A DNA stretch of 64,000 bases from Thelonectria olida (GCA_020736575.1 JAGPYM010000002.1:3303765-3367764), one strand, 5' to 3'. Shown: positions 1 to 11,985, counted from the stretch's first letter. Made by a program: numbers and translations. Notes: a model not told the origin generated them from the letters alone.

Positions 1-292
1 AAACGGGTTGGGGAAGGATTGAAAAGCCTTGTCGGCGCGCAGTCCGTCACCTAAAGTCGCGAAAGGTTTAGCGAGGAGACTTGCTACAGAGGACTTGATT
101 CTAGGATGAATTACCAACAAAGAGGACTAGACGGTCGGCTGGAGGCTTGGAAGTTTCGGGGCGCTGGACGCCATGGAGTCGCATGCCCGAGACAATGGGA
201 CTGACAAAGTAGATGTCGAAAATGGAGAAGATGTAGACCAAGTGGAAGACGACGGCAATGGCTAAGAAGCCAAAGCGATTAAAGCCGGCCAT
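1..292 (-). CDS. mcd4: GPI ethanolamine phosphate transferase 1 (Mcd4/PIG-N), N-terminal part; rest lies beyond the left edge
   Basis: ER membrane enzyme that adds phosphoethanolamine to the first mannose of GPI-anchor precursors. The ATG is at 292-290. Exon 1 (292-115) encodes 59 residues plus one base, with a signal-anchor helix at about residues 8-29 followed by the conserved SPIVSGMRL and PADRLVLFVG stretches. A 64 nt intron (114-51, GTAATT...TTTAG, branch CTAAAC) is followed by exon 2 (50-1), which continues the family motif LFVGDGLRAD with the metal-binding Asp of the alkaline-phosphatase fold, then KAFQSFPNPF. Only about 76 residues of a protein normally near 950-1000 residues are visible, so catalytic completeness cannot be judged. 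Identification rests on this N-terminal signature, which is very characteristic. No regulatory signal is evident. Confidence 0.9.
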
Positions 293-1242
293 GGCGACTC
301 GGGGTGGCCCAGTTCGTGGGAGAGTAGCTCTGATTCCTGAAAGAGGCCGAATCGGACGTCGAGAAGGTGACGGGAGGGAGCGCAGTGTGATGGGGGATTC
401 GCATGAAAGGAGTGTGGACGTTTATAAGTCAGGGGTGGTGGAGGGGGATCGTCTGGTGGAGAAGAAATGTTTCGAGACGGCAATCAAGAAGAAAGAAGGA
501 GGTCCATGGCGCAATTCAAGGATTGAGCTCTCGGAGGAGGGAAGCGAGCCTGGAGAAAAGAAGGACGATGATTGCGAGTCCCTTGTAAGTGGGCAGGGGA
601 CAAGAGCCTATGTGCAATTACAATGTTCGTCGGCTTGTGAGGAAAACCGTGGCCTGAATAATTTAAATGGGACGCGATTGTGTTAGGTCCAGTCGCGTTG
701 AGGTACCTTGCAGAAAAGGTCGCGGCTGCTTTTAGCAAACCCGATGCGCTACCGGGGACTTGGTGGCGCTAGCCCCCCTCCACTGGAGCAGCTCAAGTTG
801 AGTGGTGACTGAGGTGGCTACGTAGGTCCCTTTTCATACTTCGTACTCAGAGATTAGCTGCCTACCTAGGACTGACCAAAAGGGTTCCTTTTCTTAAAAG
901 CTCCTTTACGAATGTTAGAACCATCACCTGCATCTCTCAACAAGTCATATATCTCCAATAAATTTCGCCTCCCAAACATCGACAAGTCTAGTCGTCACAA
1001 GAACCTGGAGGGCTAACTACTGACCTCCAGGCCATGAACAATTGCAACCTTGATGGGTGCCAGATAAACGTCACGTCACCAGGAGACATCAAATCCTTTC
1101 TTCTCAGACCAACCATGTGAAATGAAACCAAGCTAATACAATTCCAAGGGTATCAGTTCGAACCAAAAGCATAAAAATACGCCTCCTGCATCCAGATGCC
1201 CCAGCCTCCCGTCCACCTCTTCATGCCCACTCCTCTGATGGA
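293..1242. other. Intergenic region upstream of mcd4 and downstream of pcs1
   Basis: About 950 bases between two minus-strand genes. It should hold the mcd4 promoter (near 300-700) and the pcs1 3' UTR and polyadenylation region (near 950-1242). A CCTACCTAGG palindromic motif sits at 861-870. Short open frames here overlap on both strands, have no conserved motif, and are not accepted as genes. Confidence 0.6.
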
Positions 1243-2774
1243 TCATTCCGTTAACGACTTGATAACTCTTGCGTAAAAGTTGGCAGCTTGAGGTCGTGGG
1301 AACGTAATTTCCTCTGTGAGGTAGTCCGGCAGCATGTCCATCAATTCCTCGTCGCGACTCGGGTCGAGTTGAGGATTGTATGTAAACCGTACATCGTCGT
1401 AGCCGTCTGCCTGGTCGGCATTCTCAACTGCGAGCTTGAAATGAAGAGCTGTGCAAGGGATTAGCTTGCTGGTCGTTGCTAACCGAGCACAAGAAAACTT
1501 ACTGCCATTACGTCCAGTCTGAATGCAGTCAAAGACGTCTTCCGTTTCTTCCTGTTTGAGCCCTCGCAAGATGAGACCTGTTAGATCACCATACAGGTCC
1601 TCCTTAGCTTGCGCCGCGCTTTGTGCTGCATGAGCGGCCTCGGCCTGTGCCGTCCGGCTTGCCGCCGTGTTTGCCTTCAACGCGCTCCCAGGAACTCTCG
1701 CATTGGCCTCACCCGAGCGGAAGACACTCAGTTTCGTTGCAAGCGCCTTGGCTTCGGCCTTTGCTTGGGAAAGAGAGCCATTGAGCGTATCCACTTCGTT
1801 TTCTAGGCTGGTCACTCTGGCCTCGCTTCCTTCGAGTTCCTTTTGTAATTCTTCCCCTTGTCTCGCCAAGGCAGTCTGTTCAGCGAGCTCTTTCTTGAGC
1901 TCAGCAATAAGCTTGTTTGCCGCTACGTAGCCGTTAGCGATTTATCATCTTGGGCACAACTTTCTTGGTTCTTACCAGCTGTGCGCTCCTCAGCTTGCTT
2001 TCGTAGACGATCGAAGTTTCGTTCAGCTTCCTTAACGCCAACCTCTCGGAGATCCCGATGACGTGCCTCGAGGCTTTCGTACTTCTTTGTCATATCTCCT
2101 AGCCGTCTTCGAAGAGACACATCACTTGTGTCATACATGCCCGCGTTCTCAATTCGATCTGTGGTCATATCGGATGGTTCTGCATCATGCGTAGAGACAT
2201 CAATGTCCATAGATTCGGGCTCCTGGGGTCCTTCTGGTTCCTCGTACTGGGTTTCTGGTATCTCCTCGGGAGGTGTTGCAGCTTGGCGCATTCGGGCAGG
2301 GCGGCCTCGCGGCCTGATCGCACTGGCGGGGACGCTGTCTGTACCCTTACTAACAACACTCTTCTTCACGGCACTTCCAACAACCTTTGGTCGGCCGCGC
2401 GTCTTTCTTGCTTCCGTGGATGCGGCAACAGGTGGTTCCGCGACTTCTTCAGGTTCGATTGTGTCATCTTGGGCCTGTTGACGAGCCTGTCTAACGTTTC
2501 GAGATGCCGTAGAAATGCGACTGTTGGCTAAGGATTCTCTTGGAGTTTCTAGAATTGCTTTCATCGCGGGTCTTCCCCTCGGTCGACCTGTCGTGGGCGT
2601 TGGCTTGGTGACCCTGTTCAATGCAAGCGGTCGACCACGGGGCTTTTTGGTGACATTCATGGACTGTCTTGATCGCGCGGCTTGAATTTCGGAGACATCG
2701 AAATCATCGAGATCGGGCTCCGAGTCAGATCCGACGAGGCCTGCTATAGGCGCAGTCGCTTTTCCGCGTGGCAT
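1243..2774 (-). CDS. pcs1: Monopolin complex subunit Csm1/Pcs1 (kinetochore clamp) with four AT-hook motifs
   Basis: Csm1/Pcs1 forms the V-shaped monopolin complex with Lrs4/Mde4. It cross-links microtubule sites at kinetochores and helps keep rDNA silent. The start is the ATG at 2774-2772 (MPRGKATAP); the frame is open upstream but holds no ATG. Exons are 2774-1976, 1922-1503 and 1448-1243, with introns of 53 and 54 nt. They sum to 1,425 bases, or 474 residues. Order: an N-terminal disordered basic region with four RGRP cores (about residues 44-50, 63-69, 124-130, 154-160); an acidic stretch; a long coiled coil (about 225-390); and a C-terminal globular domain ending FPRPQAANFYARVIKSL, the Csm1 family signature. 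The second intron matters: reading through it would insert an odd Cys/Thr-rich stretch, whereas splicing gives NGTLHFKLAV. Divergent from msp1. Confidence 0.87.
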
Positions 2775-3409
2775 TTGCGATTGTCGAGGCGAACAGGAAT
2801 ACGGCGATGGGATCAATGATTTGCGCAATGGGTTTAGTACGTACTGCCAACGCGATCGAACATGTGGAAATAAAACGATTGTGCGATTCTTTAGTGTTGC
2901 ACAGGTTGATTAGATGTTAAAAACTTTTTTTGTTTCGAGATGTGGGATTATGATGAGGACGTGGGAGATAATGAGGGGAGCAGCCGAGGGGAAAAGTTGT
3001 CATTGATGAGGTACATGTTTGTCCGCGTCCTCAAGTAAAGTCCAATGTAAACAAAGGCCGGCGCATCGGTCGCCCCCAGCCCAGTCCGCGCTTGGCTGCC
3101 TGGCTGATGTGGCCCGTGCACCCGGTTTGCCGCCAAATGTTTCCGCCTCGAAGGTAAGGGGCCAACGCCGACCGCGCATGGAGGCCAAGTATCCGACAAA
3201 ATCAATCAACTTACATGTGCTAGCCTTATCAATTGTCACATCAACACGGTCACAGTCTATGGGCCGATCTGGTTTTTGTTTTTAAAGACATGCGTTAACG
3301 ACCTGCATGTTTTGCTTTCTGAGACATCCGGCACTGTCTTGCTCCTCTCTATCGACCCTACGCTGATTCTTGCATTCACCTTCGTCTTCCCTCGGCAAAC
3401 CGCCTCCCT
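2775..3409. promoter_or_regulatory. Divergent promoter region between pcs1 and msp1
   Basis: 635 bases separate the two start codons and must carry both promoters and 5' leaders. The msp1 side (3320-3409) is pyrimidine-rich, as is usual for fungal leaders. No single factor site is convincing. Small open frames on both strands near 2950-3285 lack recognisable motifs. Confidence 0.5.
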
Positions 3410-4850
3410 ATGAGCGAGAAATCAACCCCGTGGCTGCGCTGGATCGCCGGGATGGGGGAGCGACGCAAACTTGGCGATGTCGCCATGGATCTACTGCTGT
3501 TCGCCGGCATGGTAAGCCATTCCTTCAATTTTCCACAATGATTTCAGAACGAGACGCTGAGAACTGTGACAACAGATGACGGCCGGCCTCTATGTCGCGC
3601 GAACGTTCCTCAACCCGATCCTCAGCAATTTGGCAGATCCCGACAAGGAGAAGCACGAACAGGCTAGACAGAGGGCCAAGGCCCATCTTGAGCGCATGAA
3701 TCGCCGACGGCAAGGCGATGACGAGTACGACGATGACAGCAGCAGCTCAAGGAGGGGCCCTCGAGTGGAGGACTTGGTCCTCAACGAGTACGAGAACCTG
3801 GTGGCACTAGAGATGGTCCCGCCTCAGGATATATCCGTCGGGTTTGATGGTGAGTTCTGCTATCTCTGTTTTTACAATATTAACATGTCGGCCGATTGCT
3901 ACAGAATGAGCTAACGAGACTCTGCAGATATCGGTGGCCTGGATACAATTATAGAGGAGCTCAAGGAGTCTGTTATTTATCCTTTGACAATGCCTCATCT
4001 CTATTCACACGCTGCGCCCCTTCTCTCAGCACCCTCTGGTGTCTTACTATATGGACCACCTGGATGCGGCAAGACTATGTTGGCCAAGGCTGTCGCTCAC
4101 GAGAGCGGAGCATCCTTTATCAATCTGCACATTTCCACTTTGACAGAGAAGTGGTATGGTGACTCCAACAAGATCGTCAGGGCTGTCTTTTCTTTGGCTC
4201 GCAAGTTGCAGCCTGCCATCATCTTCATCGACGAAATTGATGCGGTTCTGGGAACTCGAAGAAGTGGAGAGCATGAGGCCAGCGGTATGGTCAAGGCGGA
4301 GTAAGACTTCCTACAAGTGACATGACCACGTGAGCTAACCAGGGACAGGTTCATGACTTTATGGGACGGTCTTACATCCTCGAACTCGTCAGGCATGCCC
4401 GCACGTATCATGGTCCTAGGTGCCACGAACCGTATCAACGATATTGACGAGGCCATCCTACGTCGAATGCCCAAGAAATTCCCCGTGACACTCCCAGGCA
4501 AGGAGCAACGTCGTAGGATATTGCAGCTTGTCCTGCAAGACACCAAGACAGATCCCGACTACTTCAGCCTGGACTTCATTGCCGGTATTACTGCAGGTCT
4601 TTCAGGCAGTGACATTAAAGAGGCATGCCGGGACGCCGCCATGGTTCCGGTACGGGAATATATGCGACAACATAGACAGGGTGGTCTACCTATGTCGACA
4701 GTGGATCCTACGCAGTTTCGAGGTATCCGGAACCAGGATTTCTTGGGAAGAGAAGGAGGACAGATCAGGGCCAGCGTGACAGCGCCGTCCCGGCGGTCAG
4801 GAGGTGAGACCACCGATGTTGATGAGCTGGTCGCAGAGGAACAGGATTAG
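3410..4850 (+). CDS. msp1: Msp1/ATAD1-type outer-membrane AAA+ translocase
   Basis: Tail-anchored-protein extractase of the mitochondrial outer membrane and peroxisome: a hexameric ATPase that pulls mislocalised proteins out of the bilayer. Exons 3410-3511, 3576-3849, 3928-4300 and 4349-4850 give 416 residues; introns are 64, 78 and 48 nt. The first ATG giving the family start is [12 protein letters not shown] transmembrane helix spans about residues 27-46. A charged linker with an Asp/Ser run follows (about 80-95), then the AAA+ domain opening with DDIGGLD. Walker A GPPGCGKT is at 168-175, pore loop KWYGDSNK at about 200-207, Walker B FIDEID with Glu228, sensor GATNR, and the RRMPKKF arginine-finger region. 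Length suits the family, with a slightly long disordered tail. All key residues are present. Confidence 0.95.
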
Positions 4851-5855
4851 ACGCATGCAAACGACTTTTTTTTTTTAATGAATAGAGAAAACAACCCCCG
4901 TCATGGCATCACCGCACCAAGGTCCAATCAGCGACTCGATGATTTCCTCTTTGGAGGGGACGGGTCGGAACCCTTCTTACCGGAATTAGGTCGTACTGTA
5001 CGCGTGGCACTGTTTGGATCATCTCCAACTGTTAAAGGAGAGCCGAGCATTAGCGCTCTGGTTCTCGCCGGGCGACTAATTATTCCTCATCAGCACAGTA
5101 TTCGCGGCATCTGGGACGACGATTTGAAGAGAAATGGTCATGAATGGCGCTGGATCACGTCATTCGAGATGACCCACCGAGCTTTCTGGGGTTATGGTAA
5201 GGGTGTACCTTGATCCCTAGATGGTGCTTCCAGGCCAGCAAGTACCCCGCTATCGTCAGAGTCCTCCGTACATCGGGCAAGTGACCCATCTGAATGGCGG
5301 TGGGCGGCGTGGGACGGTTGGCGGCTGAAGGTGGGCGGCAGGGGCTCGCATCAGCGCCCCAACAGCGCTGCTGCGAGGTTCTGCGCTCAGTGCTGCAGTC
5401 CGCTGCAAGGGCAGCCAACAGACCTGCTCTCAGCCACTGAAAAGGCCCTGGATAAAAATCCTCCATTCCCCAGACCGCCGATGTGCGGTCCCGGTCCTGA
5501 CTCCCCGACTCCCGACTCCCGTACTCTCCCCCAGACTCTGGCTCATTCTTTAACCTGATGCTTCTTCCCTTTTCCATCTTCATCTTCATCGCCACCTGTC
5601 GCAAGAGCATCTTTAGATCTTAGTTTCGTGGCTTCGTGTCGCCTCCAGCCAATTCTCAATTGTCGTGTCATACCTACTTACAAAGTCCTCGAGTGACCCG
5701 ACCTTTCATTCTCTCCCCCACTTACATAGTACAAGTCCCGAGCGCCGCGGGGCTCTTCTCGACCTCTGCCCAAACAACCTGATTGCGATACCCCAACTCC
5801 TAGCTTTTCTTTCTCCTCCCTTCTCCTCTCATACCATCAGACAGCCTCCTCCATC
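4851..5855. other. Intergenic region between msp1 and str3, with CT-rich str3 leader
   Basis: About 1 kb. The left part holds the msp1 3' UTR with a T run at 4866-4876. From about 5480 to 5855 the + strand is strongly pyrimidine-rich and should be the str3 promoter and leader. A TGACTC core at 5498-5503 heads a short GACTCCC repeat (5499-5520). No coding region with recognisable motifs is seen. Confidence 0.5.
5498..5503 (+). promoter_or_regulatory. Candidate Gcn4/CPC1-type site (TGACTC) upstream of str3
   Basis: TGACTC is the core site of the general amino-acid control activator (Gcn4 in yeast, CPC1/CpcA in moulds), which commonly drives methionine-pathway genes. It lies 353 bases before the str3 ATG, at the edge of the CT-rich leader. 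A hexamer is weak evidence by itself. Confidence 0.3.
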
Positions 5856-7233
5856 ATGTCGACCCCCTCCGAGAAGTCCAGCAACCCCCTGAAGCGAGTC
5901 GATCTCGACGGCCACGACCTTCCTCCATCACCAGCTCCGTCCAGCCCTCGCAACGGCCGCCGGAAATATGCCCTTGCCACTGAACTGGTCTATACCGACA
6001 GCAAGGACCAGTATGGTGCCTCCAGCATCCCAATTTATCAGTCTGCAACTTTCAAGCAGTCCTCGGCCAGCGGTGGCCAGCAGGAGTACGATTACACCCG
6101 GTCCGGCAACCCTACCCGCACTCACCTCGAGCGCCATGTCGCCAAGATTATGAACGCCAACCGGGCCCTTGCCGTGAGCTCCGGCATGGGCGCTCTCGAT
6201 GTTATCACTCGTCTCCTTCGACCTGGTGACGAGGTCATCACCGGTGACGACTTGTACGGTGGCAGCCATCGTCTGCTCACTTACCTTGCCGCGAACCAAG
6301 GCATTGTCGTCCACCATGTTGACACCACCACTGTTGAGAGCGTGCAGGCGCGCGTCTCGGAAAAGACTGCCATGGTGTTGCTTGAGACGCCAACCAACCC
6401 ATTGATCAAGATTGTGGATATCCCCTCTATCGCAGCCCTCGTCCACGATATCAACCCCAAGGCGCTGGTCGTTGTCGACAACACCATGCTGTCGCCCATG
6501 CTCGCAAACCCTCTCGACATGGGCGCCGACATCACTTATGAGTCTGGCACTAAGTATCTTTCTGGCCACCACGATATCATGGCTGGTGTTATGGCCTGCA
6601 ACGACAACGCGGTCGCCGACAGGCTATTCTTCGTCATCAACTCTACCGGCTGTGGTCTGTCCCCCAACGATTCCTTCCTCCTCATGCGGGGTATCAAGAC
6701 GCTTGCCATTCGCATGGAGAAGCAGCAAGCAAGTGCGCAGGCTATTGCCGAGTTCCTTGAGTCCAAGGGGTTCCGTGTTCGATACCCTGGTCTCAAGTCT
6801 CACCCCCAGTACGACTTGCACTGGTCTATGGCCCGCGGTGCTGGTGCTGTTCTTTCCTTTGAGACAGGCGACTCGGCCGTTTCTCAGCGCATTGTAGAGG
6901 CTGCCCGACTTTGGGGAATTAGCGTCAGCTTTGGATGTGTCAACAGCTTGATCAGCATGCCTTGCCAGATGAGCCATGCCAGCATTGATGCCAAGACGCG
7001 GAGAGAGCGACAGATGCCCGAAGATATTATTCGCCTGTGCGTCGGTATCGAGGATGTGACTGATCTTATTGATGATCTCTCTCGAGCTGTAAGTTTCTCT
7101 TTCATCCCAATGCAAAGATGTTTGTATTAATCTGTTTCAGCTTGTCCAAGCCGGTGCCGTAACCGTTACTCTGGATGGTTTCCACGCCACTGGAGCAGCC
7201 AAGGAGCTGGGAGAGACGCCCCTTGCTGGTTAA
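5856..7233 (+). CDS. str3: Cystathionine beta-lyase (Str3/MetG type), PLP enzyme
   Basis: Cleaves cystathionine to homocysteine, pyruvate and ammonia in methionine synthesis, using pyridoxal phosphate. Exon 1 is 5856-7088 and exon 2 is 7141-7233, separated by a 52 nt intron (GTAAGT...TTTCAG), giving 441 residues. Motifs of the Cys/Met-metabolism PLP family appear in order: IPIYQSATF, YDYTRSGNPTR (PLP phosphate contacts), SSGMGAL, LLETPTNPL, VVVDNT with the cofactor Asp at about 208, and SGTKYLSGHHD with the Schiff-base Lys at about 233. The C terminus carries CVGIEDVTDLIDDL and then exon 2's LDGFHATG. An N-terminal Ser/Pro-rich extension of about 35 residues precedes the fold. Cystathionine gamma-lyase or gamma-synthase is the main alternative. 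The NSTGCGLSPNDSFL stretch and overall length favour the beta-lyase clade. Confidence 0.9.
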
Positions 7234-9103
7234 AGAGTGCAAAGTGAATGGTCCTAAGCATTGGACATTTGGATACGTGGCCCAGTCCTTCAGCACCTTG
7301 ACCATCATTCTATTCCCTACAGTGTGGTATTTGGCGATGCTGGACAAGCCGGACACGCAGTTCTCGCCGTGCGAGGAGACGGGGTCAATGAACCTGAAGC
7401 CACCGGCACTGCACAATTGGCGTTTCCAATACCTGTAACATCATCTGGATTTGGCGTCGGCGAAAAAGCAATGGAATTAGAGCCTCGAAAGTGACCTGCA
7501 GTTTGTTGGAGACAGACCCTAATACAGGGAAATAAGTGTTTGAGGGAATACGAACATGGTCTCACTGCGCCGATGAAGACGCTCGCTGATGGTCAAGTGT
7601 TGACGTCTCGTCTCGTGAGCCCATGCGTCTAGCATTGGCGCCTTCATGTCCAGTTCTATCTTAGATGTGGTACCCAAGGACAGGGTTGTCGCTGGCGAAG
7701 CGGAGTCGTTCCTTATCATGAGATCAGCTCTTGGGTCTCAGCAAGATGACGAAATGGAGAAACAACGTACACCCTGACATTGGAGTCGGCGGTTTCGACT
7801 TTGCGAGGCATTGCGTCTTTCTGCTTTAAAGGGCACTAATAATGGTCGAGAAGATGAAGTGACCCTTGTCAAGTGAACGATACACGTTTGGATACGGCCA
7901 TATGTGTATGTTTATGTATGTGTATATGTTTATATATATTAGCTCACTCTTGCGTGCTCATTATCCCCTCGTATGTGTCTAAGCGGAAACCCCGAAGCCA
8001 TTGCTCCTCACGATAGCATCTTGATCAGCCTGCTCGTTAGCCATCGTGACCAAGATGCAGCTCGTGGTCCGGTTGGCCGAATTTAAGCGAGCCTTCGCAT
8101 TAATTGAAGCTCGATCGCAAGGCATCCTTCTGTGGTGTGACGACATTTCATCGAGGATAGATGAGTGCATAGCTTGATCTTGATAATTGGCCCTTCAATT
8201 GGCTGGACGAGCGTGATGGAGAGCCCGGACTTCGGTGTAACATCTCCTTCTCACCTTGGCAACTGAGAAGTCGGGGGAGGGTTGTACAACGGATGCAGTC
8301 GGTGACTGACTATTGAAAGGCTGGCGATCGACGAGGGGATATTTCTAGAGAGAAGAGGGAACAAAGAGCAGAGCAGGTTGGGTATCTAACCGCCAGAGCG
8401 GACCGTAGACGTCCAATGCTACAGGTCTCATCTCAACAGTGACGACGGGCAAATTTACACATAATATCAGTCTTATTACAGCCCTTCTTGGCAACTCTTT
8501 ATGCTTCATGCCCAAAATCATTATTCTCTCACCGTTTCTAACGCTACTTCGGAGGAAGGCGAGATGTCCTGAAACTCACCTCCAACCTCCAACCTGATGC
8601 ACCACCTGCCGGGCGAGGTGCATCTCCACCGAGCACGGCCGACTACATACTGCCCGAGCAGGCACGGCAGGTGCAGCGGGTATGGAACTTCATAAAGTAT
8701 GTTCCAGCTTGTTTCCACGCCTCCGGAGGCCATAGATCCAGTGGCTCGTCGGCTCGCAACAGTAAACGAAGGAGCCAGGAGTTGAATGTGGCGTGGTGTT
8801 TGCTCCTTGAAATTGACGAGCTTGGTGTCCGAGACCTGCATCGGGGATGCATGTAAGCTGTTGCCGGTGTGTAATGACATGACACCTGGACAATAATGAC
8901 GCAGCATCTGATCATATGAACTGCTGTGACATCGGGTCATTGACAAAATGGAAACGAAATGTATTTGCATGAAGATACAGATGCTATCTACCAATCTGGA
9001 ACAACAAATGCGACAGCATGTTGATGCAAGCAAGCAAGCAAGCAAACAAACAGACGAACGCTCACCTCCCAACTCCTGATGTATGTTAGACAGAAAAGAT
9101 CTT
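7234..9103. other. Long convergent intergenic region between str3 and tms1
   Basis: 1.87 kb between two gene 3' ends, about twice what UTRs need. A TG/TA microsatellite lies at about 7904-7940 and a GCAA run at 9025-9048. A minus-strand open frame at 8521-9072 lacks an ATG at its 5' end and shows no family motif. I see no supportable gene; an unannotated noncoding RNA cannot be excluded. Confidence 0.5.
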
Positions 9104-10669
9104 TTAAGAAAAGTCGAAGCGATCGGGCAAAACGATGGGTGCTACAAGGGTCCAGGTGTACATGCCGTAGCAGACCCAGGCACTGGCAATCTTGACGTAG
9201 CTTGCAGCGTAAGTACGGCCGACAGGAGCAAAGCTTCCGCCTTGGGTGGCCTCGTCAAAGTTCATGGTCAGCAGAGTAGCCACCCAGGCTGTGGCCAAGA
9301 AGAAGATGACGTGGAAAACGCTATAGCTGTACTGGGTTCCAGATCGCTCATCATCGTGGGACGGGTGGTCGCCGAAGTCGCTGTCATCGTCGTCGGAAAG
9401 CATGGCGTCGGCAGGAAGACTGCCCTCCTCGACGGCTCGGCGAAGAGCCTCGGCGCGCATCTCACGGCGGGAGTTGGGCTGTTGTGTGACGAGGTCATGT
9501 TCATCTTCCTCAGGGAGACGGATGCCGTTCGAGTTGCCCAAGCCAAGGCTCTGAGTGGCCGCGCGGGTTGTCGTGTAAGCTACCGTCAACATGGTGACAA
9601 TGGCACCAATGACGATTGAAGTCGTTCTGGTGCCGTTGGCGCGAATGAGAGGGTTGCACTGTTGGTCGTCGGGCTCCATGGACACAGCAGACATGGTGAG
9701 GTAAGTGCAGTAGACGGCAACCATGGCCGCCTGGGCCAAGCCAGCCTTGGGGTTATATTCCTGGATGGTGGGGTTGACGGAGATGACGGAGACAATGAGC
9801 CAGAGAATGAGGTTGATAGTGATAACGGCCTGGTTCAGATGGCACTTGTCACGTGCGAAGAAGACGTACTGAACGACGGTCATGGCGATGGAGCCCAGGT
9901 ACATACCCAAGGTAGACCCAATGAGCACGAACCTCCAGACCTTGGAATCCGTCTCTTCGATTTGAGCCAGACAGTACTCTGCCCAGTTGTGCGCCAAGTC
10001 GACCAACAGGATAAGGCCCAGCATCAAGAAGAGCATGGCGCCAGCAAAAGCGATGTAGTTTCCCCAAAAGACGAAGAACGGATTGGGGATCAAGAAGGAG
10101 AGGACAACGAAGACGAGCCAGGCAATGACCTTGGGTCCCCAATAACCATTTTGAATAGCAGCTCGGGGGTGTTTCGAGGAAGAGACGCCAAAGAGGAGGC
10201 CAGCAAGAATGATGTGGAAGAGACCGAGAGCAAAGTTGATTCGATGGACAGCAAGCCAGCCGTAACAGCTGCCATTGGGACAGTTGATCTTGACGTAGTC
10301 GAGCATGAGGTGTTGCAGTTTCTCAATAGCCCAGGGCGTGAGCATTATCCAAGCGAGGATGGAATTGACGAGGAGAAGGAGAGCGTATCCGATACGAGTC
10401 GCGACACTATTGGTAGAGGAGTCAGTCGGGTCGAGTCGGGGACGGGTGAGGCTGGTGATGGTTGTCCTACCTGTTGCCGCACTTGCCACAAGCACTGCAG
10501 ACCATGGAACAGGTCGCGGCACCGCAGCAACTGGCTCCTACGGACATGATCTGTGTCAAGGGATTGCATGTTAGTCTTGTTCTGGGTATAAGGGCGTGTA
10601 TGCGCAGGAGGGACTTACAGTGCCCATACTCGGGATGGCGAGCAGCGGTAACGACAAGAGCGCACCCAT
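9104..10669 (-). CDS. tms1: Serinc/Tms1 family multi-pass membrane protein
   Basis: Member of the eukaryotic Serinc family (yeast Tms1), membrane proteins of the endomembrane and vacuolar system linked to serine-lipid incorporation or lipid scrambling; the fungal role is uncertain. Exons 10669-10619, 10550-10471 and 10406-9104 give 477 residues; introns are 68 and 64 nt. A short hydrophobic N terminus (MGALLSLPLLAIPSMG) leads to the family's Cys-rich segment (CCGAATCSMVCSACGKCGN), then SVATRIGYALLLLVNSILAW, CYGWLAVHRINFALG, GYWGPKVIAW, FWGNYIAFAGA and YCTYLTMSA. The last helices end in YGMYTWTLVAPIVLPDRFDF. About ten to eleven membrane segments are visible, with an acidic cytoplasmic loop (EEGSLPADAMLSDDDDSDFGD) before the final pair. 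Diverges from the MFS gene. Confidence 0.92.
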
Positions 10670-11985
10670 TGCGAAGGTGGCGAGTAGGCGCAGGCGCTTT
10701 GCGCAGAGAGGGAGAGAGAGAGAGGGAGAGAGAGAAAGAAAGAAGAGTTGAATGCAGACGAAGCAGAGCACGGTGCGATGCGATGCGATTGATTGATTTG
10801 TTTAAGAGGAACGGATAGAGGCGGTTGTGTTGGGAGAATATGACGTTGCCTAAGTTGGGTGGAGGCCAAGGCGGAGTTGGCGATGGTGATGGCGCATGGG
10901 ACGACGAATCGACGATGAGGCTGGAGGCGCTTCCTTGGGGGCCGGGGCCGGAGCCGAATGCGGACCTGGCGAGGCTGGAATTGAGCAGGCCGCAAAGCAG
11001 GCACTTCACGTGAGATTGCGGCGTCAGGTTGGCCGTTTTTAACGGGGGGTTTGGGGACAGTTGCGGCAATCTGGGTGTCTTACGTAAGAGTCATGTGGCA
11101 TCCGTCAATAGCGGTCAAACCGTCCTGGTCACCAACGGGCTTGGTGGCTTATACCCGCTGACACAGTCGCTGGCTACCTACATGTACAGTACTTGGGGGG
11201 CCAAGTGTGCATGCTACCTGAAAAGAGCCTAGAGGGTACTCTCCCCGCGAATGAAAAGGGCCATCACAAGGCCTCAGGGAAGAGACAACCATGAGCGTTT
11301 CCAAAGTGCTTTGCAGGCTCAGCTCGAAGCGTGGAGTCAAGCTTCTGTCCGGCCTCCTGGCACTCGGGTCCAAAGCAAGGGTCCACCCCTCCTTCTCCCC
11401 TGAGCGTATCCAGAGTTCGCCCGTCAGAAATGTCTGTATGAACAGGCGCTTTCGAGCTCAAGGGTCCTCTACCTCTCCGCTGTTTAGCTCCAGGCTGAGT
11501 TAGTACCGAGGAACTAACTGATCTGAGTTCCGCTCTCGGCATCTATCAGCAACGGCAAGTAGGAGCACGCGTGTGCATACACGTATTTCCATCGTCACCA
11601 ATCCAACAATTTAGCACCAAACAATCGTCATGGATGGAACTCGATGAAGCGGGTCTGAGATAACAGCATCTCTCACACCTCACACCTCACACTCTCCTCC
11701 TCTGCTAGTCATCACCTCTTCTTCATTCGTTTTCCGGTTTATCTTCTCCTGTGCCTCTCCCGTGTCCCCGTGTCTCAGCTTCTCCCTTCGGCCTCCCCCC
11801 CCCGTGATAGATACGCCACGTCTACTCTTCTAATCGTCGGACGCATCCACGACATTATTCGCGACCGGCTCCATTCTACTTATCGGCATCCTCATCCTCC
11901 TCCTTCTTCTTCTATTTCTCTCTCTCTTTCCTCCCCCCAAGCTAATTCTCCAGATGGTCCTCGCCCTCCCTCTCCCCCCGCCATA
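10670..11985. promoter_or_regulatory. Divergent promoter region between tms1 and the MFS carrier gene
   Basis: 1.3 kb. Next to tms1 lies a GA-rich microsatellite (about 10708-10745), which is CT-rich on the tms1 sense strand and so probably 5' leader. The right 330 bases (about 11650-11985) are extremely pyrimidine-rich on the + strand, including a C9 run near 11796-11805, and form the probable leader of the MFS gene. No confident coding region. Confidence 0.5.

Noticed and set aside
1140..1180. GGTTCGAAC on the minus strand, tRNA B-box-like
   Set aside because: The flanking bases do not form a T-arm stem and no A-box or acceptor stem is found at the proper distance.
5498..5520. GACTCCC mini-repeat as a regulatory array
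   Set aside because: Only three imperfect units in a generally CT-rich leader. Only the TGACTC core was kept, as a low-confidence site.
8521..9072. 183-codon minus-strand open frame with a Cys/Leu-rich start
   Set aside because: The 5' end is a TTG, not an ATG. It overlaps the tms1 3' UTR region, has no domain motif, and contains a tetranucleotide repeat; more likely chance.
9662..10549. 295-codon + strand open frame antisense to tms1
   Set aside because: It mirrors the strongly conserved tms1 coding frame. Its Asp/Glu-rich product is the expected shadow of hydrophobic codons.
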